A stretch of 12,777 bases of DNA from Rhodospirillaceae bacterium (GTDB taxonomy: Bacteria; Pseudomonadota; Alphaproteobacteria; UBA11136): assembly GCA_018663165.1 (NCBI GenBank), contig JABJES010000248.1, positions 1 through 12,777 on the forward strand, given 5' to 3'. Position 1 is the first letter of the stretch; each line of letters begins with the position of its first letter. Of this stretch, positions 6,270 to 12,777 are shown piece after piece. Both the position numbers and the translations under genes were made by a program. Below the pieces are notes generated by a model. The model made no database searches. It saw nothing but the letters and a program-made list of their open reading frames with translations, and was not told the DNA's origin.

Positions 6270-7460
6270 TTATTTCCGGCGCCGCGCCTTTGCCGCAGTC
6301 CGCTTGACGGCTCGTTTCGTCGTCTTTTTGCCGGGTGCCGCCTTTTTCGCCGCAGGTTTACGGGCTGTGATCTTGCGCCTGGCGACTGTTTTCTTTGTCG
6401 CTTTCTTTGCTGTGGTTTTCTTCACAGGTTTCCGTTTGGCTGTACTTTTAGCTTTGACGGCGATTTTCTTCGCTGCCTTCTTCGCCGCCGCCTTTTCTTT
6501 CTCTGCCTTTCTCAATACCCGCTTGGAGGCAGAAATCAGCCCGCGAACGGAGGCGACCGATTTCTTGAACATCTTCTTTTCGCTGGCGCTGAGGTCGATC
6601 TCGACGATTTTTTCGACGCCTTTGGCGCCGATAACCACCGGCACGCCCACATAAAGGTTGCGCACGCCGTATTCTCCGTTCAGGAAGGCAGCACAGGGGA
6701 GAACGCGCTTTTTATCCTTGAGGTAGGATTCTGCCATCTCGATAGCCGCCGCTGCGGGCGCATAGAAGGCCGACCCGGTTTTGAGCAGGCCGACGATTTC
6801 CGCTCCGCCGTTGCGTGTGCGCTCGACAATGGCGTCGAGGCGCTTTTGGGTCGTCCAGCGTTTCTTAACCAGATCGGGAAGGGGAATGCCGGCCACCGTG
6901 GAATAGCGGACCAGCGGCACCATGGTATCGCCATGGCCGCCAAGCACAAAAGCGGTGACGTCCTGGACGGAGACCTTGAATTCATCGGCCAGAAAATGAC
7001 GGAAACGGGCGGAATCCAGCACTCCGGCCATGCCAACGACCTTGTTATGGGGCAGTTTGCCCAATTCGCGCATGACCCAGACCATGGCGTCCAGCGGGTT
7101 GGTGATGACGATGACGAAGGCCTTGGGGCAATACTGCTTGATGCCTTCGGCGACGGAAGAAATAACTTTGGCGTTGATGCCGATTAAATCGTCCCGGCTC
7201 ATGCCTGGCTTGCGGGCGACGCCGGCGGTGACGATCACAACATCGGCCCCCTTGATGGCGGCGTAGCTGCCAGAGCCTGAAAACGCGCCGTCGAATCCTT
7301 CGACCGGGGCGGCTTGAGCGATATCCAGGGCCTTGCCTTGAGGGATGCCTCTGACGATGTCGAAGAGAACGACGTCTCCAAGTTCTTTCAGCCCAGCGAG
7401 AAGAGCCAGGGTACCGCCAATATTGCCTGCGCCGATGAGGGCGATTTTGTTACGCGCCAT
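6270..7460 (-). CDS. mdh: Malate dehydrogenase with a histone-H1-like basic C-terminal tail
   Basis: This NAD-dependent enzyme interconverts malate and oxaloacetate. It is of the LDH-like bacterial type: GAGNIGGTLA (residues 10-19) binds NAD with Asp34 at the end of beta-2; the mobile loop VARKPGMSRDDL carries Arg83 and Arg89; ITNPLD holds Asn121; LDSARF holds Asp149 and Arg152; and GGHGD holds the catalytic His176. The core ends near residue 316, as in usual homologues of about 320 residues. An in-frame tail (317-396, bases 6270-6512) follows, with 27 Lys, 10 Arg and 21 Ala in 80 residues, only two acidic residues, and KKAA/AKKTT/KPAAKKAA motifs like bacterial H1-like proteins and AlgP. Total length is 396. 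The ATG at 7460 is fixed by GGGAGGA at 7466-7472; an in-frame GTG at 7490 would put that site inside the gene. It lies after nadC and before sucCD pair 1. I know of no established function for such a tail on this enzyme. Confidence 0.96.
   Translation of the reverse strand: MARNKIALIGAGNIGGTLALLAGLKELGDVVLFDIVRGIPQGKALDIAQAAPVEGFDGAFSGSGSYAAIKGADVVIVTAGVARKPGMSRDDLIGINAKVISSVAEGIKQYCPKAFVIVITNPLDAMVWVMRELGKLPHNKVVGMAGVLDSARFRHFLADEFKVSVQDVTAFVLGGHGDTMVPLVRYSTVAGIPLPDLVKKRWTTQKRLDAIVERTRNGGAEIVGLLKTGSAFYAPAAAAIEMAESYLKDKKRVLPCAAFLNGEYGVRNLYVGVPVVIGAKGVEKIVEIDLSASEKKMFKKSVASVRGLISASKRVLRKAEKEKAAAKKAAKKIAVKAKSTAKRKPVKKTTAKKATKKTVARRKITARKPAAKKAAPGKKTTKRAVKRTAAKARRRK
6466..6489 (-). repeat. 12-base tandem repeat within the mdh tail
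   Basis: On the plus strand TTCTTCGCTGCC is followed by TTCTTCGCCGCC, differing at one base. They encode two Ala/Lys tetrapeptide units of the basic tail (around residues 325-332). This suggests that the tail can grow by short in-frame duplications. Confidence 0.7.
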
Positions 7461-7465
7461 GATAT

Positions 7466-7472
7466 TCCTCCC
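7466..7472 (-). promoter_or_regulatory. Strong ribosome binding site of mdh
   Basis: It reads GGGAGGA on the minus strand, 5 bases before the ATG at 7460. It is one of the two strongest sites in the window and fixes the start. Confidence 0.8.
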
Positions 7473-7486
7473 AAAAATTCTATATT

Positions 7487-7502
7487 TCACGCTATTGCGT
7501 GA
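7487..7502. promoter_or_regulatory. 16-base palindrome upstream of mdh
   Basis: TCACGC, TATT, GCGTGA: two exact 6-base arms with a 4-base loop, centred about 34 bases before the mdh ATG. On the minus strand it is followed by AATATAGAATTTTT, which holds a -10-like element but is a poor U-tract. It could be an operator, an mRNA leader hairpin, or a weak terminator after nadC. I cannot choose among these from sequence. Confidence 0.4.
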
Positions 7503-7573
7503 CGGCCGTTAGAGGCCTTCTGAGAGAAGAGTAACCAAGGGACTGCCCATGAGCAAGCTCGGACAGGGTCGGC

Positions 7574-8449
7574 TTAATCCGCTTGATCGGGAAGGAGTGA
7601 GATATCGAGGCCGATATCGACGGCCGGGGCGGATTGGGTGAGACGTCCGATGGAAATAAAATCAACGCCGGTTTCGGCGATGGCGCGCACCGTTTCCATC
7701 GTCACCCCGCCTGAGGCTTCAAGAGGAATGCGTCCGGCGACCATCGTGACGGCGGCGCGCAGGGTAGCGTTATCCATATTATCGAGGAGAATCCTGTCGG
7801 CGCCGGCGGCGAGGGATTTTTCTACCTGGTCGAGGGTGTCGCACTCAACCTCAATGGCGGACAGGCCTTTTTCCTTAGCCGAAGCGATGGCCTGATCAAT
7901 CGAGCCGCAGGCGGCTATATGGTTGTCCTTGATCAGAACGCCGTCGTAAAGGCCCATGCGGTGGTTGCGGCCGCCGCCCACTGCGACGGCGTATTTCTCG
8001 AATCGGCGCAGGCCGGGTGTCGTCTTGCGGGTATCGAGAATGATGGTGCCGGTGTCGGCCACTTCCTCGACAAAGGTCCGGGTCAGGGTGGCGATGCCGC
8101 TTAAATGCTGAAGGATATTCAGCGCCGTGCGCTCGGCCGTCAGCAGGCCTCGGGCATCGCCAGAGATACTGGCGAGAACGGTTCCTGCGAGGATTTTCTC
8201 GCCGTCCCGGACGAGGGCCTTCTGGTCGCTCGCCGGAGAAAGGTGGCGAAAGACCTCAAGGGCGATTTGGAGTCCTGCGGGAACAATATCTTCCCTGGTG
8301 ACCAGGCTGGCTTTAAGGGGCGTTTTTTCCGGGATCGTCGCCTGGCTGGTGCAGTCGCCCTCTTTCCCCCGTTCCCCGAGGTCCTCAGCAAGAGCGGTCT
8401 CGATCAGACGCTCAATATCTTCGCGTCCGGGTAAAGCGCAATCCGTCAT
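7574..8449 (-). CDS. nadC: Nicotinate-nucleotide diphosphorylase (carboxylating), quinolinate phosphoribosyltransferase
   Basis: The enzyme turns quinolinate and PRPP into nicotinate mononucleotide, CO2 and pyrophosphate in de novo NAD synthesis. It has 291 residues, the normal length. The N-terminal half has EDLGERGKEGDCTS and TAERTALNILQHLSGIAT (104-121). The barrel domain has DTRKTTPGLR (139-148), EKYAVAVGGGRNHR (151-164), KDNH (174-177), EVE (200-202), LLDN (221-224), EASGG (244-248) and the C-terminal FISIGRLTQSAPAVD. These Arg, Lys, His and acidic residues line the known active site. It follows nadA by 34 bases with an AGGA ribosome site, so the two probably share a transcript. A gap of 113 bases with a palindrome separates it from mdh. 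Confidence 0.97.
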   Translation of the reverse strand: MTDCALPGREDIERLIETALAEDLGERGKEGDCTSQATIPEKTPLKASLVTREDIVPAGLQIALEVFRHLSPASDQKALVRDGEKILAGTVLASISGDARGLLTAERTALNILQHLSGIATLTRTFVEEVADTGTIILDTRKTTPGLRRFEKYAVAVGGGRNHRMGLYDGVLIKDNHIAACGSIDQAIASAKEKGLSAIEVECDTLDQVEKSLAAGADRILLDNMDNATLRAAVTMVAGRIPLEASGGVTMETVRAIAETGVDFISIGRLTQSAPAVDIGLDISLLPDQAD

Positions 8450-8483
8450 GTTAAATCCTGCCGGTTATGGTGCGCTCAGGGGC

Positions 8484-9515
8484 TTAAGCGACGTTGGCGT
8501 GAGGATCGAAGGGAGTAACCTTTGATGCTGGCGGTGACATCTCCAGCATGCGGTCCAGCGGTTTCTTGGCGGCAAGCCTGAGATCGTCGGAAATTTCGAT
8601 CCGTGGCCCCATGTTAATCATCGAGAGATAAAGCTTTTCCATGGTGTTGAGTTCCATGAAGGGGCAGTTGGCACAGGAACAGGTGCCGTCGGCGCCCGGG
8701 GCCGGGTGAAAGGTTTTGTCTGGCGCGGCTTTTTTCATCTGGTGGATGAGATGGGGCTCTGTGGCGACGATAATGTCGTGGGCCGGGGTCTCGCTGACGA
8801 ATTTAAGCATCGCCGAGGTTGAGCCGATGTGGTCGGCATGATTCAGGATGGCTTCGGGGCATTCCGGGTGAGCCGAAACAACAGCTTCGGGATAGCGCCC
8901 TTTAAGGCGGATCAACTCACGTTCGGAAAACTGTTCATGAACCACGCAGGCACCGGGCCACAGCAAAAGATCGCGCCCGGTCTTGCGGGAAAGATAGGCC
9001 CCCAGATGGCGGTCCGGTGCGAACAGGATGGACTGATCTTCGGGAATCTGGCGAATAATCGCCTCGGCATTGGCTGACGTGACGATAATATCTGAAAGCG
9101 CTTTCACTTCAGCCGAACAATTAATGTAGGAAACGACCAGATGATCAGGATGTTTTTGGCAAAAAGCGCGAAAGGCTTCAGGGGGACAGGATTCCTCAAG
9201 TGAACAACCTGCTTCTGCGTCGGGCAGGAGAACGATGCGCTCGGGGCTGAGGATCTTTGCGACCTCGGCCATGAAGCGGACGCCGCAAAAAATGATAACC
9301 TCAGCCTTGGTTTCGGCGGCGCGGCGCGAAAGGTCGAGGGAATCGCCAACAAAGTCGGCCAGCTCCTGAATTTCGGCGTCCTGGTAATAATGGGCGAGAA
9401 TGACCGCGCCCAGCTCTTTGCGAAGGCGGTTGATCTCATCTTCCAGATCCAGGGTTGGATCGATGTCGCCTATCCCCAAGGCGTCAGCCTTTTGGGGAAT
9501 GACCGTGCTCTGCAT
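8484..9515 (-). CDS. nadA: Quinolinate synthase A ([4Fe-4S] enzyme)
   Basis: NadA condenses iminoaspartate with dihydroxyacetone phosphate to quinolinate. With the ATG at 9515 it has 343 residues; this start has TTGGAGC about 8 bases upstream, while an in-frame codon at 9578 would add 21 residues without family support. Motifs in order: ILAHYYQDAEIQELADFVGDSL (split at about 39-60), FCGVRFMAEVAKIL with Cys77, APDRHLG, WPGACVVHEQF with Cys190, VSAHPECP, GSTSAML, and CSCANCPFMELNTMEKL with Cys284. The three cysteines match the family's cluster ligands. It is upstream of nadC in the same direction. No nadB (aspartate oxidase) is next to it; iminoaspartate must come from a gene elsewhere. Confidence 0.97.
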   Translation of the reverse strand: MQSTVIPQKADALGIGDIDPTLDLEDEINRLRKELGAVILAHYYQDAEIQELADFVGDSLDLSRRAAETKAEVIIFCGVRFMAEVAKILSPERIVLLPDAEAGCSLEESCPPEAFRAFCQKHPDHLVVSYINCSAEVKALSDIIVTSANAEAIIRQIPEDQSILFAPDRHLGAYLSRKTGRDLLLWPGACVVHEQFSERELIRLKGRYPEAVVSAHPECPEAILNHADHIGSTSAMLKFVSETPAHDIIVATEPHLIHQMKKAAPDKTFHPAPGADGTCSCANCPFMELNTMEKLYLSMINMGPRIEISDDLRLAAKKPLDRMLEMSPPASKVTPFDPHANVA

Positions 9516-9939
9516 CTTTTGCTCCAAGATAAGGGAACCCCTAACGTCGAACCGCACTGAGAGGAACGACGACGGCAACAGACCGAAATGTCGGAAAAAA
9601 TGTTCAGGTAATTTAAGCCCGTATTCAATCTGCAGTTTGCCTCATGGGTGGGGGCATAATCTTAACTAATCCCTTTTAGTCGTCTTCGCAAGGTGAGGGC
9701 GGTTTTTTTTATATATCTGCACAGGCAGAATTTAAGGGCGGAATTAAAATAGACATGCTTTAAAGTAATAAGTCATTGGAAATCATATATGCTGTAATTA
9801 CTTGGTTCGTAGGGATGAAGCGGTTTCTGTCGGTTATTTTTGGTCACCCTTCGTGGAATATTAATATTTGCAGAGCAGATTGAGATGATCTGTTTTTCCC
9901 CAAGGGGCTTTCTGGGAAGACTGCAGGTAGGAGGTGTAG
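9516..9939. other. Divergent intergenic region between nadA and the response regulator
   Basis: These 424 bases separate two divergent genes and must hold both promoters, but I could not assign good -35/-10 pairs. The right part (about 9700-9900) is much more AT-rich than the coding DNA. It holds a run of eight T (9703-9710) followed by ATATAT, a 12-base palindrome AATATTAATATT (9857-9868), and a small hairpin CAGAT/ATCTG (9876-9892) followed by five T in the leader of the response regulator. I found no convincing protein-coding frame. Confidence 0.5.
9857..9868. promoter_or_regulatory. 12-base AT palindrome upstream of the response regulator
   Basis: AATATTAATATT is a perfect palindrome 72-83 bases before the response regulator ATG. 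It may be an operator or part of an AT-rich promoter element. In AT-rich DNA such a palindrome can arise by chance. Confidence 0.25.
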
Positions 9940-10329
9940 ATGAGTGAAACACTATCGAAGATACTTTATGTCGAGGACGAGCCAGACATTCAGGCGGTTG
10001 CCAGGATCGCTCTTGAATCCGTTGGCGGATTAACGGTTGAGGTTTGCAGCTCAGGCGACGAAGCACTTGAAAAGGTTTCTGCTTTCAATCCAGACCTTGT
10101 TCTTCTCGATGTTATGATGCCCAATATGGATGGGCCTTCAACCATGATGGCCATCCGCGAAATCCCTGAATTCAGTGCGACGCCAGTTGTCTTCATGACG
10201 GCCAAGGTTCAGCCACAGGAAGTCCAGGCGCTTTTGGCTTTGGGTGCGCTCGACGTTATCGCCAAGCCATTTGATCCAATGACCCTGTCCGATCAGGTTA
10301 AGGGCATCTGGGCGACCAGGGCGAGCTGA
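9940..10329 (+). CDS. Single-domain CheY-like response regulator
   Basis: This 129-residue protein is one receiver domain with no output domain. The acidic pair Glu12/Asp13 lies in YVEDEPD, the phospho-acceptor Asp57 in LVLLDVMMPNMDG, the conserved Thr87 in VVFMTAK and Lys109 in VIAKPFDP. Such stand-alone receivers pass phosphoryl groups in relays or act by protein contact, as CheY and DivK do. The start is marked by a strong TAGGAGGTG site just before the ATG. It is the only plus-strand gene here, transcribed away from nadA and towards zapE, whose stop is 34 bases away. No kinase or chemotaxis gene lies next to it, so its partner is unknown. Confidence 0.93.
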   Translation: MSETLSKILYVEDEPDIQAVARIALESVGGLTVEVCSSGDEALEKVSAFNPDLVLLDVMMPNMDGPSTMMAIREIPEFSATPVVFMTAKVQPQEVQALLALGALDVIAKPFDPMTLSDQVKGIWATRAS

Positions 10330-10363
10330 CGCCTCAGCCTTTTCTCTCCGGCCAGCCGTCTAT

Positions 10364-11473
10364 CTAATGCTCTGTTTCTCCAGAGCTGTGGGGATGGGCC
10401 AGATATTCTGCCGATTGCATCTCGGCCAGTCTTGAGACGGCGCGGGCGAACTCGAAACTGCCACTTCCTTTCACATAGATTGATTCAGGCGGAACCTCTG
10501 CTGAACAGATCAGATTGACCCCATGTTCATAGAGCGAGTCGATGAGGACGAGAAAACGCTGTGCCTCGTTCCGCTGCTCGGAATCCATGCGGGGGATGCC
10601 AGAGAGAATGAGCGTGTGATAGCGTTTAGCCAGGGCCAGATAGTCATTTGGCCCTAGCGGCTGTTGGCACAGTTCGGCAAAACTAAAACGCGCCACCCCA
10701 GCACCCGCCATGGGCACCTTCAGCTTGCGTCCCTGCAGGTTTAATTTTTCCTGATGCCCTCTTTTTCCTTCCGTCAACTCGGCGAAGGCATCATCAAGCG
10801 CGTGCGCCGATTCCGTAGAAAGAGGCGTGTGGTAAACCTTGAGACCGTGAATTTTGTCACGGCGATAATCAATATTGCTATCGAGATGACAGATCGTCAG
10901 GCGCTCTTTGAGAAGGGCGATAAAGGGAAGAAAGCGGTCCCGTTGCAGACCGTTGGCATAGAGGTCGTCCGGGTCGCGGTTTGATGTGGCGACGACAATT
11001 ACCCCAAGGTCGAACAGGGCCGTAAAGAGGCGTCCGAGAATCATTGCGTCGGCGATGTTAGTCACCTGGAATTCATCAAAGCAGATGAGTGTGTATTTGG
11101 CGGCGATTTTGCGTGCGATCCGGGGCAAAGGGTCCCGCACGGCCTTTAATCTGTGAAAATCGGCATGGACATCGCGCATGAAGTCGAGGAAATGAATTCG
11201 TTCTTTTCTGCGCTCCGGGGCCATGGCAAGAAACATGTCCATCAGCATCGATTTCCCCCGGCCAACATCACCACAGATATAGACTCCCTTGGGAGGGGTG
11301 GATTTTGTTCTTTTGTGAAACTGCCAGAACCGCCGCGAGGAAGGCAGGCTGTAGGTCTTCATTCCTTCGTACAGATTCTGTAGAACCTCGGCGACCCGCA
11401 CTTGTGCCGGATCGTGCTTGATCTCTCCGGCCTCACGGATGGCGGCGAAGACTTCGAGAAATTCCTTTTTCAT
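10364..11473 (-). CDS. zapE: AFG1/ZapE-family ATPase (cell division protein ZapE)
   Basis: This P-loop ATPase belongs to the AFG1/ZapE family. E. coli ZapE affects Z-ring stability, and mitochondrial AFG1/LACE1 acts in quality control of respiratory-chain proteins. It has 369 residues, which is normal. Visible are Walker A GDVGRGKSM (69-77), the following HFLDFMRDVHADFH, Walker B LICFDEFQVTNIADAMIL (from about 129), the sensor ATSNRDPDDLY, and the C-terminal FLVLIDSLYEHGVNLICSAE. I chose the ATG at 11473; an in-frame GTG at 11500 would add nine residues, and neither has a clear ribosome site. It lies 64 bases after sdhB, as in many alphaproteobacteria, and is probably in the sdh operon. It converges with the response regulator gene. 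Confidence 0.93.
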   Translation of the reverse strand: MKKEFLEVFAAIREAGEIKHDPAQVRVAEVLQNLYEGMKTYSLPSSRRFWQFHKRTKSTPPKGVYICGDVGRGKSMLMDMFLAMAPERRKERIHFLDFMRDVHADFHRLKAVRDPLPRIARKIAAKYTLICFDEFQVTNIADAMILGRLFTALFDLGVIVVATSNRDPDDLYANGLQRDRFLPFIALLKERLTICHLDSNIDYRRDKIHGLKVYHTPLSTESAHALDDAFAELTEGKRGHQEKLNLQGRKLKVPMAGAGVARFSFAELCQQPLGPNDYLALAKRYHTLILSGIPRMDSEQRNEAQRFLVLIDSLYEHGVNLICSAEVPPESIYVKGSGSFEFARAVSRLAEMQSAEYLAHPHSSGETEH

Positions 11474-11537
11474 GGATGAAAAGCCACAGGAGAAATCCAC
11501 AGAGAGAACCGTTGACCGGGCGAACCGGGTGCCAGGG

Positions 11538-12323
11538 TCAGGCCCGGTCGCGCGCCGCGATCAGCTTTTTCAGTTCGCCAATGGCCTTTGCCGGATTGAG
11601 GTGCTTGGGGCAGGTCTTGGCACAGTTCATGATGGTGTGACAGCGATAGAGCTTGAAAACGTCGTCGAGCTCGTCGAGGCGTTCTTGTGTTGCCTCATCG
11701 CGGCTGTCGGCAACCCAGCGGTAAGCCTGAAGCAGAATGGCGGGGCCGAGAAACTTTTGGTCATTCCACCAATAGCTCGGACAGGCGGTTGAGCAGGAGG
11801 CGCAGAGAACGCATTCATAGAGCCCGTCAAGCAGCGCTCTTTCTTCTTGTGATTGCGGGCGTTCGCCATTTTCGGGTGGCGGTGTCTCACTGCGCAGCCA
11901 GGGCTTGATTGAGGCGTATTGTTCGTAGAAATGGGTCAGATCAGGCACCAGATCCTTGACCACGGGCATATGGGGCAGGGGGTGGATTTTCACATCCCCC
12001 TTAATCTCGTCGATAGGCTTGAGGCAAGCCAGAGTGTTGGTGCCATCAATATTCATGGCGCAGGAGCCGCATATTCCTTCCCGACACGAGCGGCGGAAGG
12101 TGAGCGTACTGTCGACCTCGTTCTTGATCTTGATCAGCGCGTCGAGAACCATCGGCCCACAATCAGCAAGGTCGATTTCATAGCTGTCGAGACGGGGGTT
12201 CTCGCCGTCATCGGCCGACCAGCGATAGATTTTAAAGGCGCGCGGATTTTTGGCACCTGAGGGGGCGGGGTTTTTCCGTCCCGGCTTAACCTTTGAATTC
12301 GGCGGCAATGAAAACTCTACCAT
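11538..12323 (-). CDS. sdhB: Succinate dehydrogenase iron-sulfur subunit
   Basis: SdhB passes electrons from FAD in SdhA to quinone through three iron-sulfur clusters at the inner face of the membrane. It has 261 residues, the usual length for this group. Cys80, Cys85, Cys88 and Cys100 (CREGICGSC ... C) bind the 2Fe-2S cluster. Cys171, Cys174 and Cys177 (CVLCASC) with Cys238 bind the 4Fe-4S cluster. Cys181, Cys228 and Cys234 bind the 3Fe-4S cluster. The quinone-site helix region YWWNDQKFLGPA is intact. The ATG is 34 bases after the sdhA stop, with a purine-rich AAGAAG upstream, and zapE follows. All ligands are present, so it should be functional. Confidence 0.98.
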   Translation of the reverse strand: MVEFSLPPNSKVKPGRKNPAPSGAKNPRAFKIYRWSADDGENPRLDSYEIDLADCGPMVLDALIKIKNEVDSTLTFRRSCREGICGSCAMNIDGTNTLACLKPIDEIKGDVKIHPLPHMPVVKDLVPDLTHFYEQYASIKPWLRSETPPPENGERPQSQEERALLDGLYECVLCASCSTACPSYWWNDQKFLGPAILLQAYRWVADSRDEATQERLDELDDVFKLYRCHTIMNCAKTCPKHLNPAKAIGELKKLIAARDRA

Positions 12324-12357
12324 CTTGCTTCTTTCTGTCTTTCAGCCATCTCAGGCG

Positions 12358-12777
12358 TCAGTAAACGCGCGTCTTGGGCGGAATAGATTCGACGCCCTCG
12401 ATGTCGGTATCCATGTGAACGGGACGGTAATCGATCTTCGGTTTACCGTCTTCACCGAGCCAGGCGATGGAATGTTTCATCCAGTTTTTGTCATCCCGGT
12501 CCGGCTTGTCGTCGCGGGTATGCGCTCCGCGGCTCTCGGGGCGGTTAAGGGCACAATGAAGGGTGACCGTCGCCTGTTCGAGAAGATTGTAGAATTCCAG
12601 AGTTTCGACAAGGTCGCTGTTCCAGATCAGGGATTTGTCCGTCACCTTGATGTCATCGCGCCGGGCCCAGATGTCGGCAAGCTTTTTTGCGCCGTCTTCC
12701 ATCGCCGGGCCTGAGCGATAGACCGGGCAATCGGTCTGCATGGTGTGCTGCATCTCCAGGCGAAGCTCGGCGGTTGA
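12358..12777 (-). CDS. sdhA: Succinate dehydrogenase flavoprotein subunit, C-terminal part (cut by window edge)
   Basis: The last 139 residues of an expected 590-600 or so are visible. The frame is open at the right edge (AELRLEMQHTMQTDC) and ends at the TGA at 12358. The segment matches the C-terminal helical and capping region of SdhA: SLIWNSDLVETLEFYNLLEQA, then RPESRGAHTRDDKPDRDD, NWMKHSIAW, and the terminal IPPKTRVY. The Arg in SRGAHTR is in the region that holds the conserved active-site arginine of the family. The FAD-binding domain lies outside the window. sdhC and sdhD would be expected further upstream. The call is secure because the C-terminal signature is nearly invariant. Confidence 0.96.
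   Translation of the reverse strand, partial: STAELRLEMQHTMQTDCPVYRSGPAMEDGAKKLADIWARRDDIKVTDKSLIWNSDLVETLEFYNLLEQATVTLHCALNRPESRGAHTRDDKPDRDDKNWMKHSIAWLGEDGKPKIDYRPVHMDTDIEGVESIPPKTRVY

Noticed and set aside
6198..7187. A 329-codon open frame on the plus strand, opposite mdh
   Set aside because: It is antisense to the clear mdh gene, rich in Cys/Phe/Arg runs as expected from the complement of a Lys/Ala-rich tail, and resembles no family I know.
7461..7490. GTG at 7490 as the start of mdh
   Set aside because: The strong GGGAGGA site lies between it and the ATG at 7460, and the family N-terminus begins at the ATG.
10369..10386. GCTCTG/CAGAGC hairpin near the convergent ends of the response regulator and zapE
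   Set aside because: It lies inside the zapE coding end and has no T run after it on either strand, so a terminator call is not supported.
1..12777. CRISPR arrays, insertion sequences, prophage or toxin-antitoxin genes
   Set aside because: I looked for regular repeats, transposase-like proteins and small paired genes and found none; nearly all the DNA is taken up by core metabolic genes.

Overview
The window looks like the central TCA-cycle locus of an alphaproteobacterium, possibly of the Rhodospirillales type. The reasons are gene order (sdhA-sdhB-zapE ... mdh-sucC-sucD-sucA, a common alphaproteobacterial arrangement), protein sequence style and moderately high GC. The species cannot be named from the sequence alone. 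All genes but one lie on the minus strand, so transcription mostly runs from high to low coordinates.

Layout in the direction of minus-strand transcription: the C-terminal end of sdhA (cut by the right edge), sdhB and zapE; then a lone CheY-like response regulator on the plus strand, convergent with zapE; a 424-base divergent intergenic region; nadA and nadC (NAD biosynthesis, no nadB between them); mdh; a first succinyl-CoA-synthetase-type pair (here called pair 1, 4007-6055); a small two-ACT-domain protein spaced 5 bases from that pair; an intrinsic terminator; an AT-rich leader with a 16-base palindrome; a second pair (pair 2, 2088-3257), whose beta subunit starts at GTG; and the N-terminal 389 residues of sucA (2-oxoglutarate dehydrogenase E1), cut by the left edge.

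The genes cover 2-oxoglutarate to succinyl-CoA (sucA), succinyl-CoA to succinate (sucCD), succinate to fumarate (sdhAB) and malate to oxaloacetate (mdh), with nadA/nadC making the NAD used by sucA and mdh. Pair 2 lies next to sucA and keeps the canonical motifs, so it is the likely housekeeping enzyme.

The main oddities are: (1) malate dehydrogenase carries an 80-residue Lys/Arg/Ala-rich, histone-H1-like C-terminal tail; (2) two sucCD pairs lie in tandem, about 61% (beta) and 66% (alpha) identical by hand count, and pair 1 has changed several motifs that are normally conserved; (3) a GcvR-like ACT protein is tightly linked to pair 1; (4) the terminator between the units has one 5' arm and two alternative 3' arms. 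I saw no tRNA, rRNA, CRISPR array, insertion sequence or phage gene.
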